A stretch of 64,000 bases of DNA from JBBTTE01 sp038064375 (GTDB lineage Bacteria > Patescibacteriota > Saccharimonadia > Saccharimonadales > UBA4665), in the NCBI GenBank assembly GCA_038064375.1, contig JBBTTF010000004.1, forward strand, positions 1 to 64,000, read 5' to 3'. This document shows positions 25,108 through 33,408 of the stretch, one piece after another (position 1 is the first letter of the stretch; each line of letters starts with the position of its first letter). A model generated the notes under the pieces. The model had not been told where the DNA came from and did not search any database. It was given only the letters and a program-made list of their open reading frames with translations. Both the position numbers and the translations under genes were made by a program.

Positions 25108-25217
25108 GGTATATGCCATACGGTGAATATTTATATCACACCTGAATTCTGGAGGCAATCGTGGCTGTCGATTAGTGACCAGCTATAAACAGGTGCATAT
25201 GATAAACTGGACACATC

Positions 25218-25484
25218 ATGAAGGTTCTTATACTCTATCGTCCCAACTCGGAGCACGGCAGGCTAATCGAAGAATTCATCCACGAATATCAGACGCGTCA
25301 CACCTCTGATCACCTAGAAGTTCTCAGCATAGATACAAGAGAAGGCAGCTCCACAGCAACCCTATACGACGTCATGAGTTACCCAGCCATCTTAGTTGTT
25401 CAGACCGATGGCTACGTACAGAAGATCTGGCAGGGCGAATCTTTGCCACTGCTCGAAGAAGTCGCTTCTTACGCCCGCGCCTAA
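25218..25484 (+). CDS. thioredoxin-fold protein without CxxC
   Basis: The product is 88 residues. The strand-helix order KVLILYRPNSEHGRLIEEFIHEY, LEVLSIDT, then YDVMSYPAILVVQTDGY with a cis-Pro-like SYPAI motif, and a C-terminal helix, fits a thioredoxin fold. The active-site CxxC is replaced by PNSE at about 9-12, so no disulfide redox activity is expected. A TATGAT hexamer (25198-25203) ends 14 bases before the ATG and no Shine-Dalgarno is visible. Its role is unknown. Confidence 0.7.
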   Translation: MKVLILYRPNSEHGRLIEEFIHEYQTRHTSDHLEVLSIDTREGSSTATLYDVMSYPAILVVQTDGYVQKIWQGESLPLLEEVASYARA

Positions 25485-25523
25485 GTTGTTTGTGGTATAT
25501 TGTTAATACAATTTGGAATCCGT

Positions 25524-25690
25524 TTGAGCGGCTATCAACCGCGAGGAGTGAAAAGAAAGGCCCGAAAAGGCCGAGTAGAATTCACCGGAGAGGTCCGACA
25601 CAACCGTAATTAAGTCCCCATAAGCAGGATGGTACCGTTCCCCTAAGATCATCAAGAGGAGCTCCTGCAAGACAAGGGGATTTTTGTATT
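25524..25690 (+). promoter_or_regulatory. ileS T-box riboswitch with ultrashort Stem I
   Basis: The leader reads uncharged tRNA-Ile. A very short Stem I, GCGG (25528-25531) and CCGC (25539-25542), carries the specifier ATC (25534-25536, an Ile codon) in its loop CTATCAA. The T-box core GCAGGATGGTACCG is at 25624-25637, with TGGT (25630-25633) complementary to the tRNA acceptor end. GCAGGA pairs with TCCTGC (25663-25668) and GTTCC (25637-25641) with GGAGC (25658-25662) as antiterminator. The alternative TCCCCT (25639-25644) with AGGGGA (25676-25681), followed by T, can form a terminator. A hairpin ATTTCT/AGAAAT also surrounds the ribosome site AAGGAG. Hence transcriptional or translational control is possible. 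Confidence 0.85.
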
Positions 25691-25704
25691 TCTAAGGAGA
25701 AATA

Positions 25705-28700
25705 GTGAAGTTTAAGAAGAACACCCGTCGCAAGGCTATCGAGTACGAGAAGGACCTCGTGCAGTATTGGAAGCAGAACAAGACTTTTGAGAAGTCGGTT
25801 GAAGCGCACCCCAAAGAAGATGCTTATGTTTTCTATGATGGCCCGCCTTTTATAACAGGGGTACCACACCACGGAACCTTGCTGTCGAGTATAGTCAAGG
25901 ACGCCGTACCACGCTATTGGACCATGAAAGGTAAGCGAGTTGAGCGCGTATGGGGTTGGGATTGTCATGGCTTGCCAGCCGAGAATTTTGTAGAGCAGCA
26001 ACTGGGCATTACTGACCGCCGTGACATCGGTACAAAGATCAGTCTGGAGGAGTACATCACCAAGGCTCGTGAATCAATGGTCGCCAATAGTCAGACATGG
26101 GAGGCTGTAATCGACCGTATAGGCCGCTGGGTCGACTTTAAGGGCGCATACAAGACAATGGACAAAGATTACATGGAATCGGTCTGGTGGGCCTTTAAAA
26201 CGCTTTACGATAAAGGAAAAATCTACGAAGGTTACAAGGTTCTAATGTATGACACCAAGTTTGCCACTCCTGTATCAAAGGCCGAAGTTACTATGGACAA
26301 TGATGCTTACCAGACGGTAACCGATCCGAGTGTCTACGTAAAGTTCAAATTAACAGATGGAGATACCTCACTCTTGGCTTGGACCACAACACCATGGACC
26401 CTGCCAGGTAACACCGCTCTGGCTGTAAACGAAACCTTGGTATATGTTGAAGTCGAGGTTGATGGACAAAAACTCATTATGGCCAAAGATCTGACCGCTA
26501 AGGTGTTAACCGACGAAAAACACACTCCTCTGACCTACAAAATCTTACGCGAGCTCAAGGGCAGTGAACTGGTCGGTAAGATCTATGAACCATTGTTTGA
26601 TGATCGTGATTTCCAGCTAGCTCACACTGTTGCGTTCCACAATCAGGACAGCAAGGATTATGTGGTCTTGAGCGCTGACTACGTCTCTGATGAATCAGGT
26701 ACCGGCATCGTGCACATTGCCCCTTGCTACGGTGAAGAGGACTTTGAGCTAGCCAAAGCACAGGGCATCCGACTAGTCGAGATTCTAGATGAAAACGGCA
26801 TATATTACCCAGAAGTTCCGCATTACGCCAACATGGAAGTCTGGTCATCTAACAAGCTGATTGCCAAAGACCTGAAGGAGAGGGGCATTGTCTGGAAAAT
26901 CGATTATATCCAGCACGAGTATCCCTTCAATCCGCGTAGCAAACAGCGCATTATGTACCGTGCAATCCCGTCTTGGTTCTTCGATATTGAAAACTCAAAG
27001 ACACTGATGATTGAAAAAAATGAGAACATCAACTGGTTTCCACCACATCTCAAACATGGTCGTTTCCAAAAGAATATTGAGCAAGCACCCGACTGGAATC
27101 TATCGCGAGATCGCTTCTGGGCTACAGCCATGCCGGTCTGGAAAGGTATCGATTCCTCCGGTAAAGAGCACATCAAAGTCGTTGGATCGTACTCAGAATT
27201 ACAACAGCTATCAGGGGTGGAGTTAGAAGATTATCATCGCCCATGGGTAGATGATGTCACATTTACAATAGACGATATTGAATACAAAAGAATCGATAAA
27301 GTCCTCGACGGCTGGTTCGAATCTGGCTCAATGCCTTTCGCCCAGTTCCACTATCCGTTTGAGAACAAAGAGAAGTTTGAAGCCCATTTTCCAGGTGACT
27401 TCATTGTTGAATACATTGGTCAGGTGAGGGCATGGTTCTACTATGTCCACGCAGTTAACACGGCATTGTTCGGCAATGAAGCCTTCGAAAACGTCATCAC
27501 TACCGGTGTTATTGCTGGCAATGACGGCCGCAAGATGAGCAAATCTCTCAATAACTTCACTGATCCAAACGAGTTGATGGACCGATTTAGTGCCGATAGT
27601 CTACGATTCTTGCTCTTGTCGAGCCCGCTACTGAGCGGAGAAGACTTCACCCTGCAGGATAAGGAAGTCGGAGATGTTTCGCGCAAATTGAGCATGATCT
27701 GGAACATGTACGACTTCTTTACGCTTTACGCCGATGTTGATGGCTGGGAGTGGGACGGCGATCTGACAGATCCCGCAGCTGATCTAGAAAACCCTTTGGA
27801 CAAGTGGATAGTCAGTCGTGTCCATCAGCTCAATCAAGAAGTCGACAAGCATATGCAGGGATATGACTTGGCGAACGCTCTCAAGCTGATTCTGCCGTTT
27901 GTAGATGATGCGAGCAATTGGTATGTACGTCGCAGCCGAAAGCGCTTCTGGAAGAGCGATAACGACGCTGACAAGGCCTCTGCGTACCGCACTTTGCACT
28001 ACGTTCTGGTTCAGCTCAGCCTTGTAATGGCACCGTTTACGCCTTTCTTATCTGAAGAACTCTATCGAAAACTAACTGGCGGCGAGTCGGTTCATCTGTT
28101 GGACTGGCCAGAATCCGGCCACGTTAATGAGCTACTAGTGCGTGACATGCAATTGGTGCGTGAATCTATAACAACTGGACTATCGATCAGGGCTAAGGCA
28201 GGTATCAAAGTGCGACAGCCGTTAGCGTCTGTAACTGTTCCGGCAACCATGTTCAGTGACGCTCAAGGTAGAGAGGAGCTTTATAAGGAAATAATTGCCG
28301 AAGAGCTCAACGTCAAAGAAGTAAAACTTAATAATACAAGACGTAGTAGCGAGGAAAGATTGGCCAAGTCTCCATTGGAAGCTGGTATTCAGGCTGTTTC
28401 AGAACCGCTAGAAATTATTCTTGATCTAGAATTAACGCCACAACTCAAGCAAGAAGGCCTGATGCGCGAGATAATTCGTCATGTTCAGCAGTCTCGCAAG
28501 CAAGCAGGACTAGAAGTTGATGATCGTATTGAGCTGAGCCTTAAGACAGAGGACAAGGCGCTCACCAACCTACTCGACAATGAGGCTTTAACAGATGTAA
28601 TATTGCAAGAAACTTTGGCAAAATCACTAGGCACGGCAGCCGATAATGGCTTCGATATAACGGTCAAAGTCGATGGCGCCGAACTCCAGATCGGCATAAC

Positions 28701-28710
28701 CAAGGCCTAG
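25705..28710 (+). CDS. ileS: isoleucyl-tRNA synthetase
   Basis: The enzyme charges tRNA-Ile. In the 1001-residue class I synthetase, the HIGH motif is HHGT within PPFITGVPHHGTLL (45-60) and KMSKS is at 610-614 (DGRKMSKSLNNF). The CP1 editing domain (about 190-390) is present with TTPWTLPGN. The anticodon-binding domain follows (about 690-850), and a C-terminal region ends without a clear zinc finger. The sequence resembles the longer eukaryote-like IleRS type. The start is GTG at 25705, 9 bases behind AAGGAG, inside a hairpin. It is controlled by the T-box leader at 25524-25690. Confidence 0.95.
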   Translation: MKFKKNTRRKAIEYEKDLVQYWKQNKTFEKSVEAHPKEDAYVFYDGPPFITGVPHHGTLLSSIVKDAVPRYWTMKGKRVERVWGWDCHGLPAENFVEQQLGITDRRDIGTKISLEEYITKARESMVANSQTWEAVIDRIGRWVDFKGAYKTMDKDYMESVWWAFKTLYDKGKIYEGYKVLMYDTKFATPVSKAEVTMDNDAYQTVTDPSVYVKFKLTDGDTSLLAWTTTPWTLPGNTALAVNETLVYVEVEVDGQKLIMAKDLTAKVLTDEKHTPLTYKILRELKGSELVGKIYEPLFDDRDFQLAHTVAFHNQDSKDYVVLSADYVSDESGTGIVHIAPCYGEEDFELAKAQGIRLVEILDENGIYYPEVPHYANMEVWSSNKLIAKDLKERGIVWKIDYIQHEYPFNPRSKQRIMYRAIPSWFFDIENSKTLMIEKNENINWFPPHLKHGRFQKNIEQAPDWNLSRDRFWATAMPVWKGIDSSGKEHIKVVGSYSELQQLSGVELEDYHRPWVDDVTFTIDDIEYKRIDKVLDGWFESGSMPFAQFHYPFENKEKFEAHFPGDFIVEYIGQVRAWFYYVHAVNTALFGNEAFENVITTGVIAGNDGRKMSKSLNNFTDPNELMDRFSADSLRFLLLSSPLLSGEDFTLQDKEVGDVSRKLSMIWNMYDFFTLYADVDGWEWDGDLTDPAADLENPLDKWIVSRVHQLNQEVDKHMQGYDLANALKLILPFVDDASNWYVRRSRKRFWKSDNDADKASAYRTLHYVLVQLSLVMAPFTPFLSEELYRKLTGGESVHLLDWPESGHVNELLVRDMQLVRESITTGLSIRAKAGIKVRQPLASVTVPATMFSDAQGREELYKEIIAEELNVKEVKLNNTRRSSEERLAKSPLEAGIQAVSEPLEIILDLELTPQLKQEGLMREIIRHVQQSRKQAGLEVDDRIELSLKTEDKALTNLLDNEALTDVILQETLAKSLGTAADNGFDITVKVDGAELQIGITKA

Positions 28711-28713
28711 TCT

Positions 28714-28741
28714 TTACAGGGGCGGAGTTTTTTGGTATTAT
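28714..28741 (+). promoter_or_regulatory. rplU promoter
   Basis: TTTACA (28714-28719), 16 bases, TATTAT (28736-28741). The -10 box ends 11 bases before the rplU ATG, so the leader is only a few bases. It overlaps the intergenic region just after ileS. Confidence 0.6.
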
Positions 28742-28752
28742 CTATATCAAGT

Positions 28753-29061
28753 ATGAAAAAAGCAGTAATTCAAACCGGCGGCAAGCAATATCTTGTATCT
28801 GAAGGCGAAATTCTTAAGGTAGAGCTTCTCAAGGCCGCCGACAAGAAGGTAGACTTCGAGGCATTGCTCGTTATCGATGGCGACAAGACCAGTGTAGGTA
28901 CTCCAGTGGTCGATAAGGCCAAGGTAACCGCTGAAGTTCTAGAAGCAGATGTCCAAGCCGACAAGGTAACTTCTATCCGTTACAAGGCTAAGAAGCGCGT
29001 CCGCACAGTACGTGGTCACCGCCAGCACCAGACCATCATCAAGATCTCCAAGATAGTCTAA
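28753..29061 (+). CDS. rplU: 50S ribosomal protein L21
   Basis: L21 binds 23S rRNA. The 102-residue product starts MKKAVIQTGGKQYLVSEGE, the family start, and includes YKAKKRVRTVRGHRQHQT near the C-terminus, the L21 signature. The in-frame region upstream of 28753 overlaps the promoter and is not translated. rpmA and obg, common neighbours, are absent here; ileS is upstream. It is probably leaderless. The intergenic region behind it carries several hairpins. Confidence 0.95.
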   Translation: MKKAVIQTGGKQYLVSEGEILKVELLKAADKKVDFEALLVIDGDKTSVGTPVVDKAKVTAEVLEADVQADKVTSIRYKAKKRVRTVRGHRQHQTIIKISKIV

Positions 29062-29345
29062 TCATTTCCCAGCTCTCGCTGTGGAAAACTTTTTACTCAA
29101 CTAGTAGCCGTTATATTTATAACAACGACAAGCATTAGCGTTATATTCTAGAAACTTCACTCAACAAGGGTATTTATAGGCTAATGATCGTAAGTGTAAC
29201 TTTTTTAACAACAAAAAAGCGGCTTTTGAAGTGCCAAAACTACGACATGCCTGTATAGAAAGTTTATTCAAAAAGCCCTTGCAGGGGGCATGCGCAGAGA
29301 GGATACTATATCCATAGGATTGGAGTCCTCGGGGACACTGATCCT

Positions 29346-29388
29346 AACCAACAAAAAATTGGTTAAAACAGCCAACCAAAAATTGGCT
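29346..29388 (+). repeat. diverged palindromic repeat, copy D
   Basis: AACCAA (29346-29351) with TTGGTT (29359-29364) and AGCCAA (29370-29375) with TTGGCT (29383-29388) form two adjacent hairpins. The central AAACAGCCAA ... TTGGCT resembles the repeat core of copies A and B. It may be a decayed member of the same family. Confidence 0.4.
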
Positions 29389-29411
29389 AAAATCAAACAA
29401 AAAGTCAAACG

Positions 29412-29449
29412 GACCTCATGCAACTGTCGTAAGTTGCATGAGGTCTTCT
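29412..29449 (+). terminator. strong terminator between rplU and the minus-strand gene at 29497
   Basis: GACCTCATGCAACT (29412-29425) and AGTTGCATGAGGTC (29432-29445) form a perfect 14-base stem with a six-base loop. T-containing tracts follow on both strands, so it probably ends transcripts in both directions. Confidence 0.75.
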
Positions 29450-29496
29450 AAGTTTTGTGGCTACTTTTCTGTGACTTTTCGGCAAGGCCCAAGGGC

Positions 29497-30210
29497 TTAA
29501 TCTTGAAGTTTGTATTTTAGAACGGTAGCCATATCGCCTAATAGACTGTGTCGATAAACGCTGTGAGCAATCGAAGCTACACCTAGGAATAGGCCAATTT
29601 TCTGGTATGCATGGTCGTTATTGTAGTGATGAATTGTATCGCCTTCGGAGGTGTGTCTGCTATCAGCAGTGTTCAAACCCGCGTCACCACCAAAATAAAG
29701 GTCATCAATTGAGCCATTCTGAACTCGAAGCCTGTAGGGGCCATCGGTGAACAGATAGCTACCTTCGCCATCGTGGTCGGTATAAAGCTCATCTGGCTTA
29801 GACCTGTAGTGCGGATTAAGCCTATCCATGGCGGCAAAGCAAAGGACGGCTGCTTGGATTGCGTTGTCCTCACCAGATGAGAATAGAGAATGCAGCCGAT
29901 CCTTAAAATCAGGCCTAACATCGTACCAAAAGCCATAGCCGCCTCGACCAGCTTCAACTGGGCTGGGTGTTGGGGGCTTGATGTCAGGGAAGCTCCTAGA
30001 GTCCAGCAATGCATGAATATCATTTAACAGTCGGTCTGCGTTTGCTGGCTCAAGCTGCTGGGTCATTGCCATCCCGCTGACTTTGCGCAAGAACAAACCA
30101 GACCTATCCAAGTCTTGAGCCATCTTTAGCTCGTCATAAGCCGGTGCATAATTTATTCGTAGTCCTTCAGTAGGAGCATATGTAAAACGAGGTGCTTCCA
30201 AAGCAGGCAT
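29497..30210 (-). CDS. hypothetical protein
   Basis: The product is 237 residues, without membrane segments, and I do not recognise the family. It contains aromatic- and glycine-rich stretches (GRGGYGFWYDV, LYFGGDAGLN) that suggest beta structure, and a hydrophobic helix near the C-terminus (KIGLFLGVASIAHSV). The start at 30210 is well supported: TTGACA (30245-30240), 17 bases and CATAGT (30222-30217) form a promoter whose -10 box ends six bases before the ATG. It is monocistronic, lying between rplU and parA. No function is proposed. Confidence 0.65.
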   Translation of the reverse strand: MPALEAPRFTYAPTEGLRINYAPAYDELKMAQDLDRSGLFLRKVSGMAMTQQLEPANADRLLNDIHALLDSRSFPDIKPPTPSPVEAGRGGYGFWYDVRPDFKDRLHSLFSSGEDNAIQAAVLCFAAMDRLNPHYRSKPDELYTDHDGEGSYLFTDGPYRLRVQNGSIDDLYFGGDAGLNTADSRHTSEGDTIHHYNNDHAYQKIGLFLGVASIAHSVYRHSLLGDMATVLKYKLQD

Positions 30211-30216
30211 TCAATT

Positions 30217-30245
30217 ACTATGTCTAATTTCTATACATGTGTCAA
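30217..30245 (-). promoter_or_regulatory. leaderless promoter of the gene at 29497-30210
   Basis: On the minus strand a perfect TTGACA is followed by 17 bases and CATAGT, six bases before the ATG. Confidence 0.75.
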
Positions 30246-30351
30246 TCGCGGCAGTAAAAGCCATACAATAGTAGCATCAAATGGCTAGCAACAGAAGGCT
30301 ATATTGAAGATGGAGCAATGGTGCTATACTGAGCATAAGCGGAGCACTAAT

Positions 30352-31113
30352 ATGACACAAACAATTATCGCAGTCGTGAATCAGAAGGGTGGCGTTGGCA
30401 AGACTACTACTGCTATCAATGTCGCGGCACAACTAGCCGGTCCAAAAACTTCAGTTTTGCTGGTTGATCTTGACCCGCAGGGTAACGCTACTAGCGGCAT
30501 AGGTCTATCGCGCGAAAATGTGCCGCAAACGACTTATGATGTTTTGGTCAATGGAGCTCCAGTTGCCAATGTCGTCCAAGAAACCCATGTCGCACAATTA
30601 TTTGTTTTACCGGCAAATTCCAACCTTGCTGGCGCTGAGGTCGAGCTAGTCAATAAGTTGCAGAGGGAGTTCGCCCTTGCCAAGGCTCTACAGTCGACGG
30701 CCTACGATTATGTGATTATTGATTGCCCGCCATCACTAGGCCTGTTGACTATCAACGGGCTGACAGCAGCAACCACTGTTTTGATACCTGTACAAGCAGA
30801 ATACTATGCGCTTGAGGGATTGAGTCAATTATTGAATACGATTCAGGCGGTGCGGGGCAGTACCAATCCGCAGCTAGAGTTGTTAGGTATAGCCCTGACA
30901 ATGTTTGATAAGCGGAACAGTCTGAGCGAGCAAGTGCAGAAGGAAGTTCAAGATTACTTCGGTGACAAACTGTTTGAGGCAGTAATTCCGCGCAATGTTC
31001 GACTGGCTGAAGCGCCAAGTTATGGACGAACTATTTACGAGCACGACCGCTGGAGCAAGGGCGCCAGAGCCTACAAAGCTCTCGCCAAAGAGATCCAAGA
31101 ACGCACTAAATAG
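30352..31113 (+). CDS. parA: chromosome partitioning ATPase ParA/Soj
   Basis: ParA is the ATPase that moves ParB-parS complexes. The 253-residue product has the deviant Walker A KGGVGKTT (12-19) and Walker B YDYVIIDCPPSLGLL. The C-terminal part matches Soj (IPRNVRLAEAPSYGRTI). The start is ATG 30352; the upstream in-frame ATG at 30310 overlaps the extended -10 box TGCTATACT (30322-30330). The leader is about 15 bases. parB is convergent beyond an inserted gene, unlike the usual parA-parB operon. Confidence 0.95.
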   Translation: MTQTIIAVVNQKGGVGKTTTAINVAAQLAGPKTSVLLVDLDPQGNATSGIGLSRENVPQTTYDVLVNGAPVANVVQETHVAQLFVLPANSNLAGAEVELVNKLQREFALAKALQSTAYDYVIIDCPPSLGLLTINGLTAATTVLIPVQAEYYALEGLSQLLNTIQAVRGSTNPQLELLGIALTMFDKRNSLSEQVQKEVQDYFGDKLFEAVIPRNVRLAEAPSYGRTIYEHDRWSKGARAYKALAKEIQERTK

Positions 31114-31174
31114 CGCTTATTAAATAAACATTAATTAACTCGCATGGCCGCCAGCGCGGTGCTAAAATTAGTAC

Positions 31175-31768
31175 ATGACACACGCTGCAACCACACTTGA
31201 TGACGTCGCTCAATCCGTAACGGACTTGGGGTCTACCGTCGATGACGTCGCTCAATCTGTTACGGATCTGGGATCCACGGTCGATAACGTCGCCACATCT
31301 GTTACGGAACTAAGTTCTACGGTCGATAACGTCACCACATCTGTTACGGAACTAAGTTCCACCGTGAATAGCCTTGCCACAAAGCTAAGTTCAAATATAG
31401 ATGACGTCGCAGAGTCAGTAACAGTTCTAGGCACAATGGTCGGCGAGCAACTTGTTAGCTTTAGGCAAGAGCTCAAGGCAGACATAATGGACCTACGTAC
31501 AGAGCTTAAGGCAGAAATATCAGATTTCAGGCACGAGTTCGACACCTTCAGAAGAGAGGCAGATGTTAGGCTCAGCAATCTAGAAGGGGAGGCTTCGGCT
31601 ACTCGCAATGACCTACGAGAAATCTACGATCGGCTAACATCTCTCGAGAAGCGCGTAATCAACGCAACTAAAGATGACAAAGCTCAAATCAGGCAGGAGC
31701 TAGATGATCTCAAGCAGTGGGCACGCGAGATTTCGGCAGAAACTGGCTTTCCAAAGCCAAAATTATAA
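31175..31768 (+). CDS. coiled-coil repeat protein between parA and parB
   Basis: The product is 197 residues. It begins with near-identical 14-residue units (DDVAQSVTDLGSTV), four in tandem (residues 9-64) and a fifth at 76-89. Fourteen residues are two heptads, and the hydrophobic spacing supports a coiled coil. A charged coiled-coil region follows (about 95-180) and the C-terminus ends with a Pro-rich bit. The start is leaderless: extended -10 TGCTAAAAT (-10 at 31163-31168) six bases ahead of the ATG. It is encoded on the parA strand and ends eight bases before parB on the other strand. It may be a structural protein or a partner of the Par system (inference); it could also be a tail- or surface-like fibre. 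Confidence 0.75.
   Translation: MTHAATTLDDVAQSVTDLGSTVDDVAQSVTDLGSTVDNVATSVTELSSTVDNVTTSVTELSSTVNSLATKLSSNIDDVAESVTVLGTMVGEQLVSFRQELKADIMDLRTELKAEISDFRHEFDTFRREADVRLSNLEGEASATRNDLREIYDRLTSLEKRVINATKDDKAQIRQELDDLKQWAREISAETGFPKPKL
31199..31366 (+). repeat. tandem 42-base repeat (4 units), coding
   Basis: Four tandem units of 42 bases at 31199-31240, 31241-31282, 31283-31324 and 31325-31366 encode the DDVAQSVTDLGSTV-type heptad pairs. A fifth related unit is at 31400-31441. The units still share nucleotide similarity, so copy number may vary between strains. Confidence 0.8.
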
Positions 31769-31775
31769 ACACAGA

Positions 31776-32642
31776 TTAGCTAAATAGTTCGATAATTCGC
31801 TCAAGTTCGTCGTCAGACTTGAAGCCGATCTCAAGTTTTCCGCCGCGAGCGGTGCGACGAATATTGACGGGTGTACCTAATTTTTTACTCAACTTTTTGG
31901 TGGCTGGAGTCTCGGTTTGAACACGTTCGTGGGCTTGTTTGGAGTCTTTGGCTCCAGCCTTAACGCTTAGCACAAAACGTTCTGCCTGACGGACACTCCA
32001 CCCCTGTTCTACGATGGTTTTTAGGAGATAGGCTTGACGTTCTGAGTCGCCCTTAAGGGCCAAAATCGAGCGGGCATGACCCTCACTTATCTTGCCAGCG
32101 GCCAATGCGTCGCGGGCTGCCTCGGGCAGGCGCAATAAGCGTACCGTGTTATTGACGGTAGAGTTAGCTTTGCCAAGTCGCTTGGCGATGGCGTCATATG
32201 ATAGGGAGAATTGCTCATGCAGACGTTCAATACTGATGGCTTGCTCAAGTGGACTGAGGTCAACGCGCTGAACATTCTCGATTAGGGCAATCTCTAGTTG
32301 CTCTAATTCCTCGCTGCTGCGGATAATGGCTGGGACAGTGGTCAATCCAGCAAGGGTGGCGGCGCGCCAGCGACGTTCACCGGCTATCAAGGTATAGATG
32401 CCGTCTTTGGCAGGAGTGACGACTAAGGGTTGCACTACGCCGTGCCGCTTGATTGAGGCTGATAGCTCTTCTAGTGCGACATCGTCAAAGTGACGGCGCG
32501 GCTGATATGGGCTAGCTTGTAGTTTGTCGACTGGGATCTTCTCGACTCTGTCCTCTGGTGTGAGGAGTAGGCTTTTGTCAAAGTCATTGGATATTAGGGC
32601 TTCAAAGCCACGTCCTAGCCCTCGTTTTGGTGTCTGACTCAT
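31776..32642 (-). CDS. parB: chromosome partitioning protein ParB
   Basis: ParB binds parS sites and hydrolyses CTP in spreading. The 288-residue product has the N-terminal nuclease-like domain (about 30-120) with LIAGERRWRAATLAG (the GERR box). The helix-turn-helix domain follows (about 130-215, KRLGKANSTVNNTVRLLRLP) and then a C-terminal dimerisation part. The start is leaderless: extended -10 TGCTATAGT (-10 at 32649-32654) six bases before the ATG. It is convergent with the coiled-coil gene. I found no parS 16-mer in the window. Confidence 0.94.
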   Translation of the reverse strand: MSQTPKRGLGRGFEALISNDFDKSLLLTPEDRVEKIPVDKLQASPYQPRRHFDDVALEELSASIKRHGVVQPLVVTPAKDGIYTLIAGERRWRAATLAGLTTVPAIIRSSEELEQLEIALIENVQRVDLSPLEQAISIERLHEQFSLSYDAIAKRLGKANSTVNNTVRLLRLPEAARDALAAGKISEGHARSILALKGDSERQAYLLKTIVEQGWSVRQAERFVLSVKAGAKDSKQAHERVQTETPATKKLSKKLGTPVNIRRTARGGKLEIGFKSDDELERIIELFS

Positions 32643-32706
32643 AAGACAACTATAGCATATTTACAGGTTTGACACAGACCTGATTCAGGCCTGACCTAGA
32701 CCGGAT

Positions 32707-33333
32707 TTAGAAAACTTTGGCTTGGCCAACGGGGAAGACGCGCAGTACTAGTTTGCCGACTATTTGGTCGGCATCAATTGGCCCAAAAGCCCGCGAATCG
32801 AGTGAGTCAGGACGATTGTCGCCAGATACAAATACTTGGTGTTCACCTAATTTAATATCGATATTACCAGATGTGGTTGGAATGTTTTTGCCATAAGGCA
32901 GTACGCGGTCAGGATCAAAACCCTCAGGATGCTCCTTGTTATATACAGTATAGACGCCATTGTTGACGACGACACGATCGCCCGGCAGGCCAATTACACG
33001 TTTTATAAGCTGTTTGCTATCTTGTTGACTGAATTCACTCAAACCTTCCTGCGAGAAGACGACCACATCACCGCGAGATGGAATATAATCATGGCCGGTT
33101 ATCTTGGCCCAAGTTCGAGGCACCTTCCAAATAATCAGTTTATCAGCGTTATGAAGGGTAGTTTCCATGCTGGGACCATCAACTTGGTAAGAGCGGAACA
33201 CAAAAGCAATGATCAATAGGGCAACACATAGAGCAGTCAAAAGTATACCAAGTGTTGAGAATAGTTCACGCCAACCCGAATTTGGTTTTTGATATTCGGA
33301 AGTGTGTATTTCAGGGGTTAATTGATCATTCAT
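32707..33333 (-). CDS. lepB: signal peptidase I
   Basis: The enzyme cleaves signal peptides at the membrane. The 208-residue product has one N-terminal membrane segment (about 25-46). Catalytic Ser55 lies in GPSMETTL (53-60) and Lys111 in KRVIGLPGDR (111-120). The family box GDNRPDSLDSRAFGPI follows (about 171-186). Size fits the short Gram-positive type. An extended -10 TGCTATAGT (-10 at 33344-33349) ends ten bases before the ATG. It lies divergently from the LCP gene, and both are envelope genes. Confidence 0.95.
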   Translation of the reverse strand: MNDQLTPEIHTSEYQKPNSGWRELFSTLGILLTALCVALLIIAFVFRSYQVDGPSMETTLHNADKLIIWKVPRTWAKITGHDYIPSRGDVVVFSQEGLSEFSQQDSKQLIKRVIGLPGDRVVVNNGVYTVYNKEHPEGFDPDRVLPYGKNIPTTSGNIDIKLGEHQVFVSGDNRPDSLDSRAFGPIDADQIVGKLVLRVFPVGQAKVF

Positions 33334-33408
33334 TCAGTTTCACACTATAGCACATCAAAGGGGTTTACTCATAAGCGTTATGTGTTTATAATTAGGCTGG
33401 TAAAAGAG

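Larger units (their letters stand above)
29062..29496. other. gene-poor intergenic region with several hairpins
   Basis: No credible protein gene or tRNA is seen in these 435 bases. The region contains a CAGCTCTCGCTG hairpin near 29070, a GCCC/GGGGC hairpin with a TTGCA loop near 29275, and a larger hairpin at about 29318-29345 (AGGAT and GTCC pairing with GGAC and ATCCT). It also holds two tandem AACCAA/TTGGTT and AGCCAA/TTGGCT hairpins (copy D) and a 14-base terminator stem at 29412-29445. A small noncoding RNA ending at that terminator is possible but not shown. Confidence 0.4.

Noticed and set aside
30301..32700. parS site near the par genes
   Set aside because: No TGTTNCACGTGAAACA-like 16-mer was seen by eye in the window.
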